Below, piece after piece: positions 1 to 9,334 of a stretch of DNA of 64,000 nucleotides. The notes beneath the pieces were generated by a model. That model was not told the origin of the DNA. It ran no database searches and saw only the letters and a program-made list of their open reading frames with translations. Source of the DNA: BHER01 sp051652245. Its GTDB lineage: Bacteria > Bacillota_I > Bacilli_A > Culicoidibacterales > Culicoidibacteraceae. The translations under genes were made by a program, and so were the position numbers. The DNA lies in the NCBI GenBank assembly GCA_051652245.1, contig JBOFTV010000032.1:4661-68660 (forward strand). The letters run 5' to 3'. Each line of letters begins with the position of its first letter. Position 1 is the first letter of the stretch.

Positions 1-959
1 TTGTAACTGTTTTGATTAATGGCAGTATCCATTATTGCTAAGGCTTCATCATATTGTTTGTTTAAATACTTTGTTTGCGCTAGATTGATGCGCAGACTAG
101 GATCCTGGGGCGCTTGCTTTTGGCCATTTTCAAAATGGACAATTGCTTGTTGGAGTTGCTCTTGTTTATCTAGCTCTAGTACGTTAGCCTGTTTAGCTAA
201 TTGTAGACTTATTTGTCCTTGATAGTTTTGCCCCTGACTTGTCTGCGGGCTTTTGGCAAGTAATGTTGTTAGCTTTGCTTGTTTTTCGAAGATTTCTGGT
301 TTTTGTTGGACAGTGACTTCGCCCTGTACTAGTTCCATAACTTCAGTAAACGCCAACCCGCTACTTGCTTCCGTATTTGTCCCGTCAATTGTTAGTAGGC
401 GTTGGTAGTAGCTTGCTGCTTGGCTGTAATCGGCTGTGTTAATTGCAATATTTGTTAAAATATCATAGGCTGGTTTGGTTGTTACATTCAGTCTAATCGC
501 TTCTTTAGCATCAAGTGTTGCACTTTGATAATCATTTATTTCATAGGCAATTGTTGCACGATTGACATAGCTATAGATGTCATTGCTATCATGGGCAATG
601 GCTCTATCAAAATGGCCCATCGCCATGTCATATGCTTTTGTTTTATAAGCAATTGCCCCTTCAATTGCTGCTAGTTTTTCTGGGGCAATGTTGAGGGCAA
701 TAGCGTCATCTTTTGCTTTTGTTGCTTGGTCCACATTATTATTTAACGCGTAGGCTTTCGCAAGGCTTAGGGCAACATCCGCTTTCTGTTGGGTCGTTGT
801 CGCCTCAATTTCGTTATATTGGGTAATTGCCTGTTGATAGTTGCCATTTATCGCCTCGGTGTCGGCACTTTTTAGTTGGTCGACAATACTTGTTTGCGTT
901 GCCGGTTGACAACCTACAAGCAGGAGGGCTGTGATGCATAGATAACTTATTTTTTTCAT
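1..959 (-). CDS. TPR-repeat lipoprotein, C-terminus cut by window edge
   Basis: The frame opens with an ATG at 957-959 and stays open to the left edge, so at least 319 residues are present. The N-terminus has two lysines, a hydrophobic stretch and a lipobox (LLVGC, Cys17), which predicts a lipid-anchored extracytoplasmic protein. The rest is Ala/Tyr/Asp-rich helical sequence in roughly 34-residue units, typical of tetratricopeptide repeats that bind partner proteins. It starts 24 bases after the stop of the LRR surface protein on the same strand, so the two are probably cotranscribed. The ribosome binding site is weak and overlaps the end of the upstream gene, suggesting translational coupling. 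The specific function is unknown. Confidence 0.75.
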   Translation of the reverse strand, partial: MKKISYLCITALLLVGCQPATQTSIVDQLKSADTEAINGNYQQAITQYNEIEATTTQQKADVALSLAKAYALNNNVDQATKAKDDAIALNIAPEKLAAIEGAIAYKTKAYDMAMGHFDRAIAHDSNDIYSYVNRATIAYEINDYQSATLDAKEAIRLNVTTKPAYDILTNIAINTADYSQAASYYQRLLTIDGTNTEASSGLAFTEVMELVQGEVTVQQKPEIFEKQAKLTTLLAKSPQTSQGQNYQGQISLQLAKQANVLELDKQEQLQQAIVHFENGQKQAPQDPSLRINLAQTKYLNKQYDEALAIMDTAINQNSY

Positions 960-982
960 CTTATTGACGCTCGCTTCCTTCG

Positions 983-3373
983 TTATTTGCTCGTTTTTGT
1001 TTTGGTTTTGACTTTGCTGTATAGCGCAATAAGAGCCACACTTATCACACTGCTTCCAAGGATGATGCGTTCTGTTGTGTTTTGTCCGGTTTGAGGAAGG
1101 GCTTTTGTTGCTTGTTGGTTGCTTGGGTTGGTTGTCTGGGTCGGATTTCCACTTGCCTGAGCATCATTACCTGTAATTGTGTATGAATATTCACTTGTGT
1201 TTAATCCCTCATCTGTTGATTTTATTGTGATAATGTCGTTTGTGTAGAATTCTTTGGCGATGCTTAATTCCCATTTCCCCGTTTTACTATCTGTTGTCGT
1301 GCTCCCTAACAGAACATCCCCACTAAATAATTCAATGCCTACATGTCGCTCACTAATACCATTTAATCTTGTTTGACCTTCACGATATAACAACGGTGTC
1401 GCTAAATTCGGGTCCCCCGGTGCTTTTGTATCCAAGGCAATAACCACTTTATTAGCTATTTCAACATTGCTACCATCATGAATTGTAATATTGATAGCTT
1501 CATTATGTCTTACATAACCATTTAATGTTGTCTGCCAAAAGCCATTGTGATCTGAACGGATTTTCTTCGCCGGAATTGTCTCATTTGGTGTCAGTGAAAC
1601 AACACTATTTGGTAGCGTAATTCCTGATAATACCGGTAAATCTCCCGCCTCAATATGATCTACACGATCAACTACACGATCAGCAACCGGGCCACTTCCT
1701 ACTGGTTTAGCTACTTTATATTCCGCAAATGGGCTTCGATATTTATTCTTTGTTGCAAAAACACCAAACGTGTTCCCTTCAACTGGTTCAAGAGGGATTG
1801 TAATAATAAAGTTCCCCTCAATATCTGCTTCAACCGTATATTCAACAATTGCTGGATCTATGGCTGCTATTTTACTCTTTTTAACCGGTGCCTGTTTGAT
1901 ATCATTTGTTAGGATAATATGAATCGTATTCCCAACCCCCGCTCGGCCTGTAATTTTTGTTGTTTTTCCCACCGCTGTAATACTCGTAATTTCCGGGGCA
2001 TGGACGGGATGAACTTCAACTTTGATTTTCTTTGTTGTAATTAGCCCTTTACTATCTACTGCTTTATATTCGACAAGATATGTCCCAACTTCTGCTGTAT
2101 TTACCGTGTTTTGGATAATTTCTGCCGGTAGTGTGCCATCTTCAATATCAACTGCTTCCACACCTGTTTTCGGATTAAATGGGTCTCCTAGTGTTAGCTT
2201 TACATCAGCCGCTTTAATTGTTGGTGGCGTGTTATAAAGTGCCTTCCCTGTTAATGGTAGTCGCACTGAACCAGTAAATGAAACCGCTGTTCCATTGATT
2301 GTAATCGGCGTTTGAAAACGATAAGAAACATCTTCCAAACCGCGAGTGTTCGCAAATGATACACTATTAGTTTGGGCATCATACGTACCACCATCATTGA
2401 TTAAATATGTCGGAACACTAACTGCTGCCCCATACTCATCTTTAATTGGATTAGTCACAGTTACTCGCTCCGTTGGATCAACACTAGGCAAAATAATCAC
2501 TTGCTCAAATAGTGTCACATACGTTAATTTTTTCGCCTGTTTTAACACCGTTACATCCGTTAGACGATTGCCATCTGCAAATAATGATGTCAATTTACTT
2601 AGATATCTTAGTGGCTCAATATCCTCAATTCGGTTATCGCCAAGATATAATTTCTCCAAATTAATCAGACCTGATAAAGGCGTGATATCAATAATTCGAT
2701 TGCCATCTAAATCCAATACTTTTAGTGTCTTAAGCGTCGCAATATCACGAATGCTCGTAATTTTATTTTCTGCTAAATAAAGCTCTTCTAGCGTCTTAAT
2801 ACTAGCAAGTGGTGTCAAATCTTGAACATTATTTCCCCGCATGCCAACCACGCGTAATTTCTTTAACTTAGCAAGGTCGCTTACATCCGTAATATTCTGC
2901 CCATTTAATGTGATCTCTTCTAAATTAGTCAAACGCTCTACTCCACGAATACGCGTAATTTCTGCCGGTCTATGGTCATAAATTGATGCACTAATCACAC
3001 GAATTTTATCTAAATCAGCCTGTGTTATCGTATCATCAACACTCGTATTTGTAAATTGCGCCGCGATGACTTCGGCAAGCACTGCATCAGGGAAAATCAC
3101 CGATATTGCTTGACTTGATTTATTATTTTTACCCGGGGCAATTTGGGTAACTGGGGCTGATGGGTTTTCACTTGGGGCAATTTCTGGGGCTGGTTTTTTT
3201 GTTTCATTATCTTTTTTGATTGTTATTTCTGGTACCTTAAGTCCCGTTTCTGGGGATGTTGTTACTTCTGAATTATTTTGCGTCGCTTGCATCGTAACTG
3301 AAGTCATATTTCCTCCAATTAATGTTAGTGTCAATGCTGTACCAATTACTTTGTTTATTTTCATTTTCTTCAT
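983..3373 (-). CDS. Internalin-like leucine-rich-repeat surface protein, LPQTG-anchored
   Basis: The reading frame extends to a TTG at 3391, but the ATG at 3373 has AAGGAG nine bases upstream and is the better start (796 aa). Order: signal peptide (about 1-30), a Pro/Thr/Glu-rich linker, seven or so 22-residue leucine-rich repeats (about 140-285), then Ig-like modules including a DUF5011-like domain near residues 380-450 and two Big-type modules. It ends with a sorting signal: LPQTG at about 759-763, a hydrophobic segment and a Lys-rich tail. Sortase should link it to the cell wall, with the LRR domain exposed as a binding surface. The plan resembles Listeria internalins, but the ligand cannot be read from sequence. 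A cre box lies upstream. Confidence 0.88.
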   Translation of the reverse strand: MKKMKINKVIGTALTLTLIGGNMTSVTMQATQNNSEVTTSPETGLKVPEITIKKDNETKKPAPEIAPSENPSAPVTQIAPGKNNKSSQAISVIFPDAVLAEVIAAQFTNTSVDDTITQADLDKIRVISASIYDHRPAEITRIRGVERLTNLEEITLNGQNITDVSDLAKLKKLRVVGMRGNNVQDLTPLASIKTLEELYLAENKITSIRDIATLKTLKVLDLDGNRIIDITPLSGLINLEKLYLGDNRIEDIEPLRYLSKLTSLFADGNRLTDVTVLKQAKKLTYVTLFEQVIILPSVDPTERVTVTNPIKDEYGAAVSVPTYLINDGGTYDAQTNSVSFANTRGLEDVSYRFQTPITINGTAVSFTGSVRLPLTGKALYNTPPTIKAADVKLTLGDPFNPKTGVEAVDIEDGTLPAEIIQNTVNTAEVGTYLVEYKAVDSKGLITTKKIKVEVHPVHAPEITSITAVGKTTKITGRAGVGNTIHIILTNDIKQAPVKKSKIAAIDPAIVEYTVEADIEGNFIITIPLEPVEGNTFGVFATKNKYRSPFAEYKVAKPVGSGPVADRVVDRVDHIEAGDLPVLSGITLPNSVVSLTPNETIPAKKIRSDHNGFWQTTLNGYVRHNEAINITIHDGSNVEIANKVVIALDTKAPGDPNLATPLLYREGQTRLNGISERHVGIELFSGDVLLGSTTTDSKTGKWELSIAKEFYTNDIITIKSTDEGLNTSEYSYTITGNDAQASGNPTQTTNPSNQQATKALPQTGQNTTERIILGSSVISVALIALYSKVKTKTKTSK

Positions 3374-3444
3374 CCGTTTTTTCTCCTTCAATTTATCCCT
3401 TTTTTGGGCGTGTTTTACAAATATCGTTTCTCTTTATTTGTACG

Positions 3445-3478
3445 ATTATATATTTTCATACATTGATAACGTTTTCAA
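3445..3478 (-). promoter_or_regulatory. Promoter region with cre box upstream of the LRR gene
   Basis: On the minus strand, 3464-3478 reads TTGAAAACGTTATCA, a full match to the CcpA cre consensus WTGNAANCGNWNNCW. A TATAAT hexamer (3445-3450) follows. The spacing from the TTGAAA inside the cre to this -10 is longer than 17 bases, so the -35 is uncertain. A cre just upstream of the -10 usually means repression on preferred sugars, so the surface-protein operon is inferred to be under catabolite control. Confidence 0.6.
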
Positions 3479-3531
3479 CATAATTAAAACAAATAGCCAT
3501 AATAATCCAAAATAACTACCAAAATACAAAA

Positions 3532-3567
3532 AAAAGCTAGCAAAACATCAACATTTTGCTAGCTTTT
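3532..3567 (-). terminator. Intrinsic terminator of the uronate operon
   Basis: A 14-bp perfect inverted repeat (AAAAGCTAGCAAAA and its complement) surrounds an 8-base loop, with A/T tracts on both sides. It lies 13 bases after the GH13 stop codon and is followed by a U-run on the minus strand. Confidence 0.85.
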
Positions 3568-3579
3568 CCTTTTTTTTCG

Positions 3580-5166
3580 TTAATTTTTCCACATAATAAA
3601 TTCAAATGGTCGCAGAATATTATCTAAGGGGACACGATAATTTGCCATTATTACTTCACCCGTGCATGGAAGTTCCACTTCTAAATCAGTTCCCAAGAAA
3701 TTAGCATATACCGTAATTGTTTCTCCCTGATATTGTCGCTGATAAGCAAATAGCTGCGGATGATTAGCCTCTAGTAATTGGAAGTCACCTTCAACAATAA
3801 TTGGCTCTTTTTTTCGTAGTGCTACTAGTTCTGCATACCAATACCAAATACTCGTTTTATTGGCAATTGCTGCTGCAACATTAATCTCCTGATAATTGGG
3901 ATTAACAGCAAGCCACGTTGGAACCTTGCTAAAACCAGCATAGGCATCAGTATTCCACTGCATCGGCGTTCGGGCATTATCGCGTCCCTTGCGATAAATA
4001 AGTTCTAAGGTTTGCTCTAAATCAATTCCTTTTTGCTTATGCTCAGCTAATAAATTTAAAATCTCAACATCCCGATATTCATGTGCCTCTAGCCTAATAT
4101 TAGTCATCCCAATTTCTTCCCCTTGATAAATATAAGGTGTTCCCTGCATGCCATGTAAAAGACCCGCAAGCATCGTTGCACTTTGATAATGGTAGTTAAC
4201 CGGATCACCAAAAGTTGAAACCACCCGCGGTTGATCATGATTACACCAATATAAAGCATTCCAGCCATTATTATGGAGGCCCACCTGCCATTTTTCAAAA
4301 CAGCGCTTCAGCTCGACTAAATTAAATGGACGATAGCTCCATTTATCATCACTATTTTTATCCTGATTAATACTAGCAATCTCAAAATGAAATACCATAT
4401 CCAGCTCTTTCCGCTCCCGCTTTGTATATAATGGTGTATTTTCAATTGTTGCGGTTGTCATCTCCCCCACAGTCATCACCGCATCTCTAAAGGCGAAACA
4501 GGCTTGATGCATTTCCTGCAAATAAGTATGCGTCTTCTCCCCCGAGCGGATCTGCTTAAATGGCTCTTTCCCAATAAAATCAATCACATCTAGACGAAAG
4601 GCATCCACCCCTTTATCCAGCCACCAGTTCATCATCGCATAAACATCCTGACGCAGATGCTCATTATCCCAATTCAAATCCGGCTGCCTTTTTGAAAAAA
4701 GATGATAGTAATATTGCCCTGCCGCGGTGCTATATTCCCAAACACCACCACCAAAAAATGACGTTTCCGCCGTTGCAATTTCATCGGAAAAAAGGTAGTA
4801 GTCCCGATATTTACTCTTTTTATTAGCAATCGCTTCTTTAAACCAAGCATGCTCATCTGAAGTATGATTGACCACCAAATCCATCATTAATTTGAGCCCG
4901 TGCTTATGAATTTCCGCCAATAGCAACTCAAAATCGGCCATTGTTCCAAATAGGGGGTTAATCTGATAATAATCTGAAATATCATAGCCGTTGTCATCCA
5001 TGGGTGACTGGTAAATTGGTGTTAACCAAATAATTCCGACACCAAGTGATTTAATATAGGGTATTTTAGCAATAATCCCCTGTAAATCTCCGCGACCATC
5101 ATCATTGCTATCGTTATAAGAAAGGGGGTAGACCTGATATACTGTTTGATTTTTCCACCATTTCAT
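3580..5166 (-). CDS. GH13 alpha-glucosidase (oligo-1,6-glucosidase/dextran-glucosidase type)
   Basis: This 528-aa cytoplasmic enzyme hydrolyses alpha-glucosidic bonds in short oligosaccharides. All GH13 conserved regions are visible: DLVVNHTSDEH (region I), GVDAFRLDVIDF with the nucleophile Asp (region II), VGEM with the acid/base Glu (region III) and CNHDQPR (region IV). Length is near that of MalL/DexB enzymes. There is no signal peptide, so it acts on imported sugar. It is the last gene of the uronate operon, 18 bases after kdgK, and ends at a strong terminator. Its presence suggests the ABC importer brings in a glucosylated substrate rather than free uronate alone. Exact linkage preference is not determinable. 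Confidence 0.9.
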   Translation of the reverse strand: MKWWKNQTVYQVYPLSYNDSNDDGRGDLQGIIAKIPYIKSLGVGIIWLTPIYQSPMDDNGYDISDYYQINPLFGTMADFELLLAEIHKHGLKLMMDLVVNHTSDEHAWFKEAIANKKSKYRDYYLFSDEIATAETSFFGGGVWEYSTAAGQYYYHLFSKRQPDLNWDNEHLRQDVYAMMNWWLDKGVDAFRLDVIDFIGKEPFKQIRSGEKTHTYLQEMHQACFAFRDAVMTVGEMTTATIENTPLYTKRERKELDMVFHFEIASINQDKNSDDKWSYRPFNLVELKRCFEKWQVGLHNNGWNALYWCNHDQPRVVSTFGDPVNYHYQSATMLAGLLHGMQGTPYIYQGEEIGMTNIRLEAHEYRDVEILNLLAEHKQKGIDLEQTLELIYRKGRDNARTPMQWNTDAYAGFSKVPTWLAVNPNYQEINVAAAIANKTSIWYWYAELVALRKKEPIIVEGDFQLLEANHPQLFAYQRQYQGETITVYANFLGTDLEVELPCTGEVIMANYRVPLDNILRPFEFIMWKN

Positions 5167-5184
5167 TTTGCTTGCTCCTTTTTT

Positions 5185-6171
5185 TTAACGGATAATTGCT
5201 CCGCTTTCTTGTCCGAGAAATTCATTGATTTTCTCGACACTAGTAAAATAGCCGTCACCTTTGACATAGTGCTTTAAGAGGGCATTTACCGTTGCAAAGT
5301 CAACGATTTCTTGTGGTGCTTTTTGTTCTAGAATTTGTTCTAAAATTCCCGCACAGTATGCATCCCCTCCACCCACACGATCAATAACATCAATTTCATA
5401 TGTTCTTGTTGTAAATAACTGGCCGTTAATAAATAAGTTACCTGCTATTCGGTGCTGAATTGGATTATCAATGATTCTTGTTGTCGATGCAATCACCGCT
5501 AAATTCGGATATTTCTGTACCAGTTGCTGATATGCCCCCAGGACATCCGTCTCATCCACCGGCATATTCAATAAATATTTAATATCTAGCACACCCATAA
5601 ATGCATAGTCAACCCGATCCAAAATGCGGCTCAGAAAGTGACCCGCTTCCGCCTTTGTCCACAGCTTTGCACGAAAATTTGAGTCATAACTAACTTTTAT
5701 CCCTTTGGCAACCGCATAATTAATCATCGCTTCTAGTAGCTCCTGCATCTTTAGGCTTAGGGCTGCTGTAATTCCCGATAAATGAACCAACTTAACACCA
5801 AAAAAAAGCTCTTCTAAATCAAAATCGCTTTTTGTTGCTCCGGCAAAACCCGAATAGTTGCGATCGTATTCCACAACCGCACTTTTATGTTGATTGCCTT
5901 CAAAAATATAATATGTCCCTAGTCGCTGATCGCTATATTTTAGCCACTTGATTGGCAACCCATTTTCTTTCATATCTTTAATCACGCGATTTCCCAAATT
6001 CGATTTTGGAATGACGCTGGTAAATTTAACGCATTGATTAAATTGCGCTAAATACCGCGCCACATTATATTCGGCACCGCCAACATACATCTCCAACGAC
6101 TCAAAATTGAAAGCATCTTTGGTTTTTGGCGTAAATCTCATCATTATTTCACCGATAATTAAGACACTCAT
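5185..6171 (-). CDS. kdgK: 2-keto-3-deoxygluconate kinase (PfkB family)
   Basis: It phosphorylates 2-keto-3-deoxygluconate (KDG) to KDPG with ATP in the cytoplasm. The 328-aa protein has the ribokinase/PfkB fold signature: an N-terminal MYVGGAEYNVA glycine motif and, near residue 265, DRVGGGDAYCAGI, whose Asp is the catalytic base. The start overlaps the aldolase stop by 4 bases (ATGA), so the two are translationally coupled. Function is assigned with confidence because UxuA, which makes KDG, and KDPG aldolase, which consumes KDPG, are in the same operon. Confidence 0.9.
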   Translation of the reverse strand: MSVLIIGEIMMRFTPKTKDAFNFESLEMYVGGAEYNVARYLAQFNQCVKFTSVIPKSNLGNRVIKDMKENGLPIKWLKYSDQRLGTYYIFEGNQHKSAVVEYDRNYSGFAGATKSDFDLEELFFGVKLVHLSGITAALSLKMQELLEAMINYAVAKGIKVSYDSNFRAKLWTKAEAGHFLSRILDRVDYAFMGVLDIKYLLNMPVDETDVLGAYQQLVQKYPNLAVIASTTRIIDNPIQHRIAGNLFINGQLFTTRTYEIDVIDRVGGGDAYCAGILEQILEQKAPQEIVDFATVNALLKHYVKGDGYFTSVEKINEFLGQESGAIIR

Positions 6172-6776
6172 ACCACGCCCTCCTTAAACTCTTGCAGCAC
6201 TTGCTCAAGTCTTTCTACTTGCAAGTTCTCATAATAATGATTTAAGACCGAACCAATTCCCACAACACTTGCACCTTGAGTAAACCAGTTTGCCATATTT
6301 GCCAAATCGACACCACCAGTAACCATGAACTTAACATCGGGGATTGGGCCCTGTAACGCCTTTAAATAACCGGTACTACATTCCGTTCCCGGAAAGATTT
6401 TTACCAGCTTATGACCCTGCCCCCTTGCCCCTAATATCTCTGTTGGCGTAAGGACACCCGGAATATAGGGGATTTTCACTTGATTACAATATGCCCCAAT
6501 TTCTGGGACAAACCCCGGGCCAACAACATACTGCGCTCCTGCATTAACCGCATCCGTCGCCATGTTAGTATCAAGGACACTACCAACACCAATTAACGCA
6601 GCTGGATATTTTTCTACCATTTTCCTTATTAAATCACAGACATCAGGAATTGAATAAGTCAATTCAATTGCTTTTAGTCCAACTCGCAGAGCAATCTCGA
6701 CATAAATTGCCGCTTCCGTGTGGCTTTCTGCCCGAATCACCAAAATTATTTTCTCGCGTAATAGTTTTTCAATCAT
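6168..6776 (-). CDS. kdgA: 2-dehydro-3-deoxy-phosphogluconate (KDPG) aldolase
   Basis: It cleaves KDPG to pyruvate and glyceraldehyde-3-phosphate, the last step of the uronate pathway. At 202 aa it is close to the usual length of about 205-213. The class I aldolase residues are visible: Glu38 in AIELTYS and the Schiff-base Lys126 in LVKIFPG, with the expected GVGSV and GPGFVP strands between them. It overlaps kdgK by 4 bases and lies 15 bases after the MFS gene. Confidence 0.93.
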   Translation of the reverse strand: MIEKLLREKIILVIRAESHTEAAIYVEIALRVGLKAIELTYSIPDVCDLIRKMVEKYPAALIGVGSVLDTNMATDAVNAGAQYVVGPGFVPEIGAYCNQVKIPYIPGVLTPTEILGARGQGHKLVKIFPGTECSTGYLKALQGPIPDVKFMVTGGVDLANMANWFTQGASVVGIGSVLNHYYENLQVERLEQVLQEFKEGVV

Positions 6777-6791
6777 TTATTAACACCCCTT

Positions 6792-7928
6792 TTATTTTTG
6801 TTGTTGATCGATAATAACTGTTGTCACTAGTGCTAAAATTACACTCACAGCATACAGATTTACTGTTATGCCTAAGCCATAATGCTGCAATAACTGACCC
6901 GTCATTAAATTACCCACAATTCCACCCATACATAATTGCATTGCATCAATTAAACCTTGGGCACTCGTTGCTGTAGCCTTATTTGTCAAACCAAATACAG
7001 CTCGTCTCATTGTTGGCAACATAATTCCAAAGCCAAGGCCATTTATCCCTTGACTTACAAGTAATAGACCAAAAGAATTAGTATTGGCATACAGCAAATA
7101 TGAAATCCCCGTCATACCAAGACTTACAAGTAATAGTCTTTTCTGACCTATTTTAGCAAGCTTTCCATAGTAGAACATCGGTGGTAGTTGCATAATTGAA
7201 CTCAGAAACATCGCAATTCCTAATTGCCCTACACTTGCTCCAATATTTGTAATTTTAACAGGGATAATTTGCATAAATGGCGTTGCACAAACACCCACCA
7301 AAAAGGCCAAAAGCAATAAATAACAGTAGCTCCGATTATTTAGCAGCATTTTAATTCCGCTATTTGTCCTCCCAGACGTTGCGCCAATTGGTAATTCTGC
7401 CATCCTTAGGGCGCAACATAGCGTAATAACACCAAATCCGAGGGCAAAATAAGGCATGACCTCAAACCCAAGTTTCCCTAAAATGCTACCATAAAAAAAT
7501 GAGAAGAGCGCAAAACTTAGCGAGCCCACTGCTCTAATTGGACCATAATTTGCCGTATTCTGTGCAAAAACATGTAAAATCCATGTATCTAAAATAACTG
7601 GTAATGAAAATTGGACAAATCCTGTAATCAGAGCAAAAATCAAAAGCAAATTAAATGGTAATTGCTGGAATAACATAAAATAACCAGCAATCAACCAAAC
7701 GGTTGCAATGATATATGTTGTTCGGTAGCCCAACCACCGATCACTACAATAACTCCAGAAAAATTGTCCCGCAAAGCCACTTGCTGTTTGCACTGCCAAA
7801 AAAACACCCACCTGGCCACTTGTCAAATGCAACTGATAAAAATATGCTGCTAAAAATGTCGGTACAGCACAAAATGTGCACCAAAGTGCTGCTTGTAAGA
7901 CACTAAAAAGCTGCTTATCTGTGATCAT
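6792..7928 (-). CDS. MFS transporter in the uronate operon
   Basis: This 378-aa, very hydrophobic protein has about 12 predicted membrane segments and no signal peptide, consistent with the major facilitator superfamily, possibly the LacY/RafB-like sugar-proton symporter branch. The start overlaps the uxaC stop by 4 bases (7925-7928). Placed among uronate genes, it may carry a uronate or uronide by proton symport, in parallel with the ABC importer encoded upstream. The substrate is an inference from context only. Confidence 0.8.
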   Translation of the reverse strand: MITDKQLFSVLQAALWCTFCAVPTFLAAYFYQLHLTSGQVGVFLAVQTASGFAGQFFWSYCSDRWLGYRTTYIIATVWLIAGYFMLFQQLPFNLLLIFALITGFVQFSLPVILDTWILHVFAQNTANYGPIRAVGSLSFALFSFFYGSILGKLGFEVMPYFALGFGVITLCCALRMAELPIGATSGRTNSGIKMLLNNRSYCYLLLLAFLVGVCATPFMQIIPVKITNIGASVGQLGIAMFLSSIMQLPPMFYYGKLAKIGQKRLLLVSLGMTGISYLLYANTNSFGLLLVSQGINGLGFGIMLPTMRRAVFGLTNKATATSAQGLIDAMQLCMGGIVGNLMTGQLLQHYGLGITVNLYAVSVILALVTTVIIDQQQK

Positions 7929-9328
7929 CTTTCATAACTTGTAATGTTTGTTTTCTTTCCTTCCGTAAAATAGTTAAGTGCATTTTTATAACAGACTGCT
8001 TCCACAATATCTTTAAGCAAATCATCATCCTGCGGAAAGCGCCCGTGGACAACCTCGTTTGCAATGAAATTGCAAACAATTCGACGATAGTACTCATGAC
8101 GTGACATTGACAGGAAACTGCGCGAATCAGTGGTCATTCCTAGGAAATTATAGAAGCTGGTTGCCTGCTTGTAGCTATTAAAATGTTCTAAAAATCCGTC
8201 TAAATGGTCATTAAACCACCATGGTGTTCCATGCTGAATTTTTCCCTTTGAACGACCGCAGAATGTTCCCATAAAGCAATCGATGATATGGTTATCAGCC
8301 TTATTTAAGTTGTAAATAATCGTTTTGGGGAGCTTATTTTCTGCCTCTAATTGATTAAATAGCGTAATCAAAACAGTTATGTCAATTGGGTTGTTGATCA
8401 TATCGAAGCCGCTGTTTATCCCAATTTTTGCCGACTCTGTGGTGTTAATATTTCTTAATGGACCTAGATGAAGTTGGACCACTAGATTATGGGTGTGGCT
8501 TTTTTTTAATAAAAAGGTGAGGATATGGGCGTTTAGGCTCTCATTTTCGCAAGTTGTGTTGTCCGTTGCTAAGAAGAACTTCGCTGCGTCTTCATATTGT
8601 TGGGGCAGTGCTGCTAAACCAATGTCAATTGAGCAGCAGCCGTGGGCGATGAAATACTCGATTCGCTGCGTAATTGCCCTTTCAAATAATGCAAGGCTTG
8701 TAATTTCAAACCCCACTACTTTTCCTAAGTTTTCCACATATTCGCCCCAATTTTTATTGCTTGTAAACAGCGAGTCAGCCCTAAATGTCGGAATTACTCG
8801 CGTTTTCCCACCCTGTTTTGCTAGCTTTTGATGATAGCTTAAATCCGCTAGTGGGTCATCAGTTGTCCCAATTAATGCAACATTGCACTGTGCCAAAATT
8901 GCTTGTGGGCTGAGACGTTTTAGCCGCATTTGCGCATTTAATTGATCGTATAAGGCATCCGCATTGTCAGCCTTTGAAATCACATCAACAGCAAAAAAAC
9001 GCTGGTACTCTAAATGCGTCCAATGATGAATTACATTGCCAATACTATGTGCTAAAACACCAGTAAATGCTCTGAATTTTTCCCGTGGACTAGCTAAACC
9101 CGTGATATAAGTTTCTCTAACACCCGAAGCCCTTAATAGCTTCCATTTATAATGGTCCTCACCTAGCAGCACGTCAACAATATTTTCATACTGCTTATCT
9201 TCGAATATTTCTTTTGCCTCTAAATGACAGTGATAATCAATAATTGGCAAGTCCTTAGCATAATCATTATATAATTGAACTGCTAAGGCTGTATCTAACA
9301 TGAATGCCTCGTGTATAAATTTTTTCAT
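7925..9328 (-). CDS. uxaC: Glucuronate (uronate) isomerase
   Basis: It converts D-glucuronate to D-fructuronate, and D-galacturonate to D-tagaturonate. The 467-aa length matches the family (about 470). The N-terminal IIDYHCHLEAKEI metal-binding His-x-His motif is typical of UxaC, a member of the amidohydrolase superfamily. Mid-protein VQLHLGPLRNIN and late MTTDSRSFLS/RHEYYRRIVC blocks also match the family. Downstream UxuB and UxuA point to fructuronate rather than tagaturonate as the main route. Confidence 0.95.
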   Translation of the reverse strand: MKKFIHEAFMLDTALAVQLYNDYAKDLPIIDYHCHLEAKEIFEDKQYENIVDVLLGEDHYKWKLLRASGVRETYITGLASPREKFRAFTGVLAHSIGNVIHHWTHLEYQRFFAVDVISKADNADALYDQLNAQMRLKRLSPQAILAQCNVALIGTTDDPLADLSYHQKLAKQGGKTRVIPTFRADSLFTSNKNWGEYVENLGKVVGFEITSLALFERAITQRIEYFIAHGCCSIDIGLAALPQQYEDAAKFFLATDNTTCENESLNAHILTFLLKKSHTHNLVVQLHLGPLRNINTTESAKIGINSGFDMINNPIDITVLITLFNQLEAENKLPKTIIYNLNKADNHIIDCFMGTFCGRSKGKIQHGTPWWFNDHLDGFLEHFNSYKQATSFYNFLGMTTDSRSFLSMSRHEYYRRIVCNFIANEVVHGRFPQDDDLLKDIVEAVCYKNALNYFTEGKKTNITSYER

Positions 9329-9334
9329 TTTATC

